Positions 61,766-64,000 of a stretch of 64,000 nucleotides of DNA are shown here, in pieces. Below the pieces are notes generated by a model. It worked only from the letters and a program-made list of their open reading frames with translations. It was not told the DNA's origin and did not search any database. The DNA is taken from contig CAWELU010000023.1 in assembly GCA_963809965.1 (NCBI GenBank), forward strand, positions 62,001 through 126,000, read 5' to 3'. Every line of letters starts with the position of its first letter. The stretch's first letter is position 1. This stretch comes from CAIWHR01 sp963809965. GTDB lineage: Bacteria; Pseudomonadota; Gammaproteobacteria; Burkholderiales; Casimicrobiaceae. Both the position numbers and the translations under genes were made by a program.

Positions 61766-62364
61766 GTGCGGTGCAACATTCGTGCTCATCGCTACCGACG
61801 TGTCACGAGCGGCACGCTCGGTAGCGTAGATTGGCAGGTCGCGAGTCGCCGTTCGGCGTGCGGTCTTAGCAACCATGCACGCGTCAGCACTCGCTCCCTT
61901 GCGCTGCTGAGCGCGCCCATGAGCGGCCCGCTCGAAGTATTGCCCCCTTCCGCGTAGTCCGTTGTATTTGCCCGTAACCCGGGCCCCGTACCGCCCACGT
62001 CGAGCACGTGCGGCACATGCGTCGTGTCGAATCCTCGCGGCCGCGCGAATGAACATATCGCGCGCCAGCGTCGAACCCTTTTCGTAGCCTGTATCTGGAG
62101 CTCTGAGAAACTGGCACGAGTTATGCAGATCGTCGGACGAGGTAATTGAGGTTCGGTGATCAGGCAAGCGCGTTCGAGACCAGTTCGAGCTGTGGTGCTA
62201 CGCCGGCGCCGACCGCCATCGCCGCCTCATTTCCGCGGCTGGCGCGCTCGCAGGATTGGTGTAGGCATTTCCCAAGAAGATCAAGAAGGCAAGCCGCTCC
62301 GGATGCCGGGGGCGGCCGCAACTGCCCTTGATTTCGGCATTTCGCTGAACCGTCAATTGGGAAA
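61766..62364. other. 600-base leader region of prkA
   Basis: No gene is supported on either strand. The region separates the small basic-protein gene from prkA and must contain the prkA promoter. In other proteobacteria the prkA-yeaH-spoVR operon is induced by stress; no sigma factor site could be assigned by eye. Confidence 0.4.
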
Positions 62365-64000
62365 ATGACAATGACCACGTTGCTCGAAGCGTTTCGCTCG
62401 AATTATTCGGCCACGCAGGACGAGGAGCTGGGCCTCGAGGAATTTCTGGAGCTGTGCCAGCGGGAGCCGGGGGCCTATGCGACGGCGGCCGAACGCATGC
62501 TGGCGGGGATCGGGGAGGCGGAGCTCATCGACACGCGCAACGAGCCGCGGCTGGCGCGCATTTTCGGCAACCGCGTGATCCGGCGCTACCCGGCCTTCCG
62601 CGAGTTCTATGGGATGGAGGAGGCGATCGAGCAGATCGTGGCGTTCTTCAAGCACGCCGCGCAGGGGCTGGAGGAGAAGAAGCAGATTCTCTACCTGCTG
62701 GGGCCGGTGGGCGGCGGCAAGTCGTCGATTGCCGAACGGCTGAAGGCGGTGATGGAGGCGCGACCCATCTACGCGCTCAAGGGGTCGCCGGTCAACGAGT
62801 CCCCGCTGGGCCTGTTTCCGCCGGAGCGCTATGGGGCCGTGCTGGAAGCGGATTACGGGATTGCGCGCCGTTATCTCAACGGGATCATGTCGCCGTGGGC
62901 GCTCAAGCGGCTGGCCGAATTCGGTGGTGATCTGTCGCGCTTCCGGGTGGTCCGGGTGAACCCGTCGGTGCTGCGGCAGGTGGCCATCACCAAGACCGAG
63001 CCGGGCGACGAGAACAACCAGGACATCTCCTCGCTGGTCGGCAAGGTCGACATCCGCAAGCTCGAGCAGCTGTCGCAGAACGACCCGGACGCCTACAGCT
63101 ACTCGGGGGGCCTGTGCCTGGCCAACCAGGGGCTGCTCGAGTTCGTCGAGATGTTCAAGGCGCCGATCAAGATGCTGCATCCGCTGCTGACCGCGACGCA
63201 GGAGGGCAACTTCAAGGGCACCGAAGGGTTTTCGGCGATCCCGTTCAACGGCCTCATCCTGGCCCATTCGAACGAGTCCGAGTGGCACAGCTTCCGCAAC
63301 AACAAGAACAACGAGGCGTTTCTCGACCGGATCTACATCGTCAAGGTGCCGTACTGCGTGCGGGTGTCCGAGGAGGTGAAGATCTACGACAAGCTGCTCG
63401 CGAACTCGTCGCTGGCCAAGGCGCCGTGCGCGCCGGGCACGCTGGAGATGATGGCGCAGTTCTCGGTCCTCACCCGCTTGAAGGAGCCGGAGAACTCGAG
63501 CCTCTATTCGAAGATGCGGGTCTACGACGGCGAGACGCTGAAGGACGTCGATCCGAAGGCGAAGACGCTGCAGGAGTATCGCGATTACGCCGGTTCCGAC
63601 GAGGGCATGACGGGGCTGTCGACCCGCTTCGCCTACAAGATCCTGTCGGCGGTGTTCAACCACGACCAGACCGAGATCGCCGCCAATCCGGTGCACCTGA
63701 TGTACGTGCTGGAACAGCGCCTGGCGCGCGAAGACCTGCCCGACGAGCTGCGCCGCCGCTACGTCGAACACGTCAAGGGTTACCTGGCGCCGCGCTACGC
63801 GGAGTTCATCGGCAAGGAGATCCAGACCGCCTACCTCGAGTCGTATGCCGAATACGGGCAGAACATCTTCGACCGCTACGTCACCTTCGCCGACTGCTGG
63901 ATCCAGGAAGAGGACTACCGCGATCCGGAGACGGGCGAGAGCTTCGACCGCGCGGCGCTCAACGCCGAGCTGGAGAAGATCGAGAAGCCGGCCGGGATCG
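62365..64000 (+). CDS. prkA: PrkA/YeaG serine protein kinase (3' end outside window)
   Basis: The open frame from ATG 62365 (or 62371) runs to the window edge, about 545 of the usual ~640 residues. MTTLLEAFRSNYSATQDEEL, LARIFGNRVIRRYPAFREFY, P-loop LLGPVGGGKSSIAERL (from about 62698), SKTEPGDENNQDI-type segment (ITKTEPGDENNQDISSLVGK), LANQGLLEFVEMFKAPIKML, NSESEW-type AHSNESEWHSFRNNKNNEAF and KEIQTAYLESYSEYGQN-type KEIQTAYLESYAEYGQNIFD match YeaG of E. coli almost throughout. This AAA+-like kinase acts in starvation and stress responses with YeaH and SpoVR, expected just downstream. Confidence 0.96.
   Translation, partial: MTMTTLLEAFRSNYSATQDEELGLEEFLELCQREPGAYATAAERMLAGIGEAELIDTRNEPRLARIFGNRVIRRYPAFREFYGMEEAIEQIVAFFKHAAQGLEEKKQILYLLGPVGGGKSSIAERLKAVMEARPIYALKGSPVNESPLGLFPPERYGAVLEADYGIARRYLNGIMSPWALKRLAEFGGDLSRFRVVRVNPSVLRQVAITKTEPGDENNQDISSLVGKVDIRKLEQLSQNDPDAYSYSGGLCLANQGLLEFVEMFKAPIKMLHPLLTATQEGNFKGTEGFSAIPFNGLILAHSNESEWHSFRNNKNNEAFLDRIYIVKVPYCVRVSEEVKIYDKLLANSSLAKAPCAPGTLEMMAQFSVLTRLKEPENSSLYSKMRVYDGETLKDVDPKAKTLQEYRDYAGSDEGMTGLSTRFAYKILSAVFNHDQTEIAANPVHLMYVLEQRLAREDLPDELRRRYVEHVKGYLAPRYAEFIGKEIQTAYLESYAEYGQNIFDRYVTFADCWIQEEDYRDPETGESFDRAALNAELEKIEKPAGI

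Noticed and set aside
62353..63771. Minus-strand open frame of 472 codons opposite prkA
   Set aside because: PrkA on the plus strand matches YeaG nearly end to end; the antisense frame is Arg/His/Leu-rich with no family similarity.
1..64000. tRNA, rRNA, tmRNA or riboswitch genes
   Set aside because: No cloverleaf with conserved GGTTCGAATCC-like arms, no rRNA-like conserved strings and no known riboswitch core were noticed by eye; short ncRNAs could still be missed.

Overview
This window comes from a high-GC Gram-negative bacterium, most likely a betaproteobacterium close to Burkholderiales. That is an inference from gene content: a LivK-type binding protein, a 247-residue PhaB/FabG-type reductase, a PEP-CTERM protein, paired DUF6152/DUF6644 genes and a YeaG/PrkA kinase. 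No rRNA, tRNA or CRISPR array was seen. The sequence looks like an environmental contig. Long genes are intact in many places, but several stretches, above all 51.6-59.3 kb, carry frameshifts inside otherwise well-conserved genes.

Layout. 0-10 kb: a TAXI-like binding protein, a divergent SRPBCC / winged-helix pair with a beta-propeller gene, a damaged DUF1772 gene, a branched-chain amino-acid binding protein, an FAD amine-oxidase-like enzyme, and a response-regulator receiver fused to a repetitive coiled coil ending in one membrane helix. 10-33 kb: accessory DNA. Old-yellow-enzyme, cyclase/ATPase, YihY, MFS, SDR, PEP-CTERM, PQQ-propeller and Uma2 genes sit among at least seven transposon or intron scars: three long rve-type integrase remnants plus a short one at 33.6 kb, an IS5-type element, an IS3 orfA scrap, a group II intron RT fragment and an internally deleted IS200-type element. 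There are also truncated host genes and several gene-poor gaps. The IS5-type copy sits exactly on the stop codon of an EF-hand gene and has a TAA target duplication.

33.7-37.8 kb holds the most unusual locus. It is a compact four-gene minus-strand operon encoding a free-standing propeptide-like protein, a subtilisin-family (S8) protease that carries the same propeptide-like domain plus a long Lys/Glu/Asp repeat tail, an ATP-grasp-like partner and a full ATP-grasp ligase. The combination suggests a protease whose tail, or another substrate, is modified by ATP-grasp chemistry. That is a hypothesis.

38-50 kb: secreted and hypothetical proteins, a frameshifted patatin, a GlxA-type regulator, a TTC38-like TPR protein, an alpha/beta hydrolase, a histone-deacetylase-family enzyme whose start overlaps an AraC remnant, and an arsenic-type cluster (ArsR, ArsM, SDR). 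50-56 kb: a signalling group with a class III cyclase-FHA protein facing an operon of two exported proteins (one CsgG-like) and a membrane Ser/Thr kinase. 56-59 kb: a thiamine-diphosphate enzyme and an acyl-CoA synthetase-like gene, translationally coupled but heavily frameshifted. 59.5-64 kb: a DUF6152/DUF6644 pair, a LysR regulator, a short basic protein, and the first ~545 codons of prkA, cut by the window edge.
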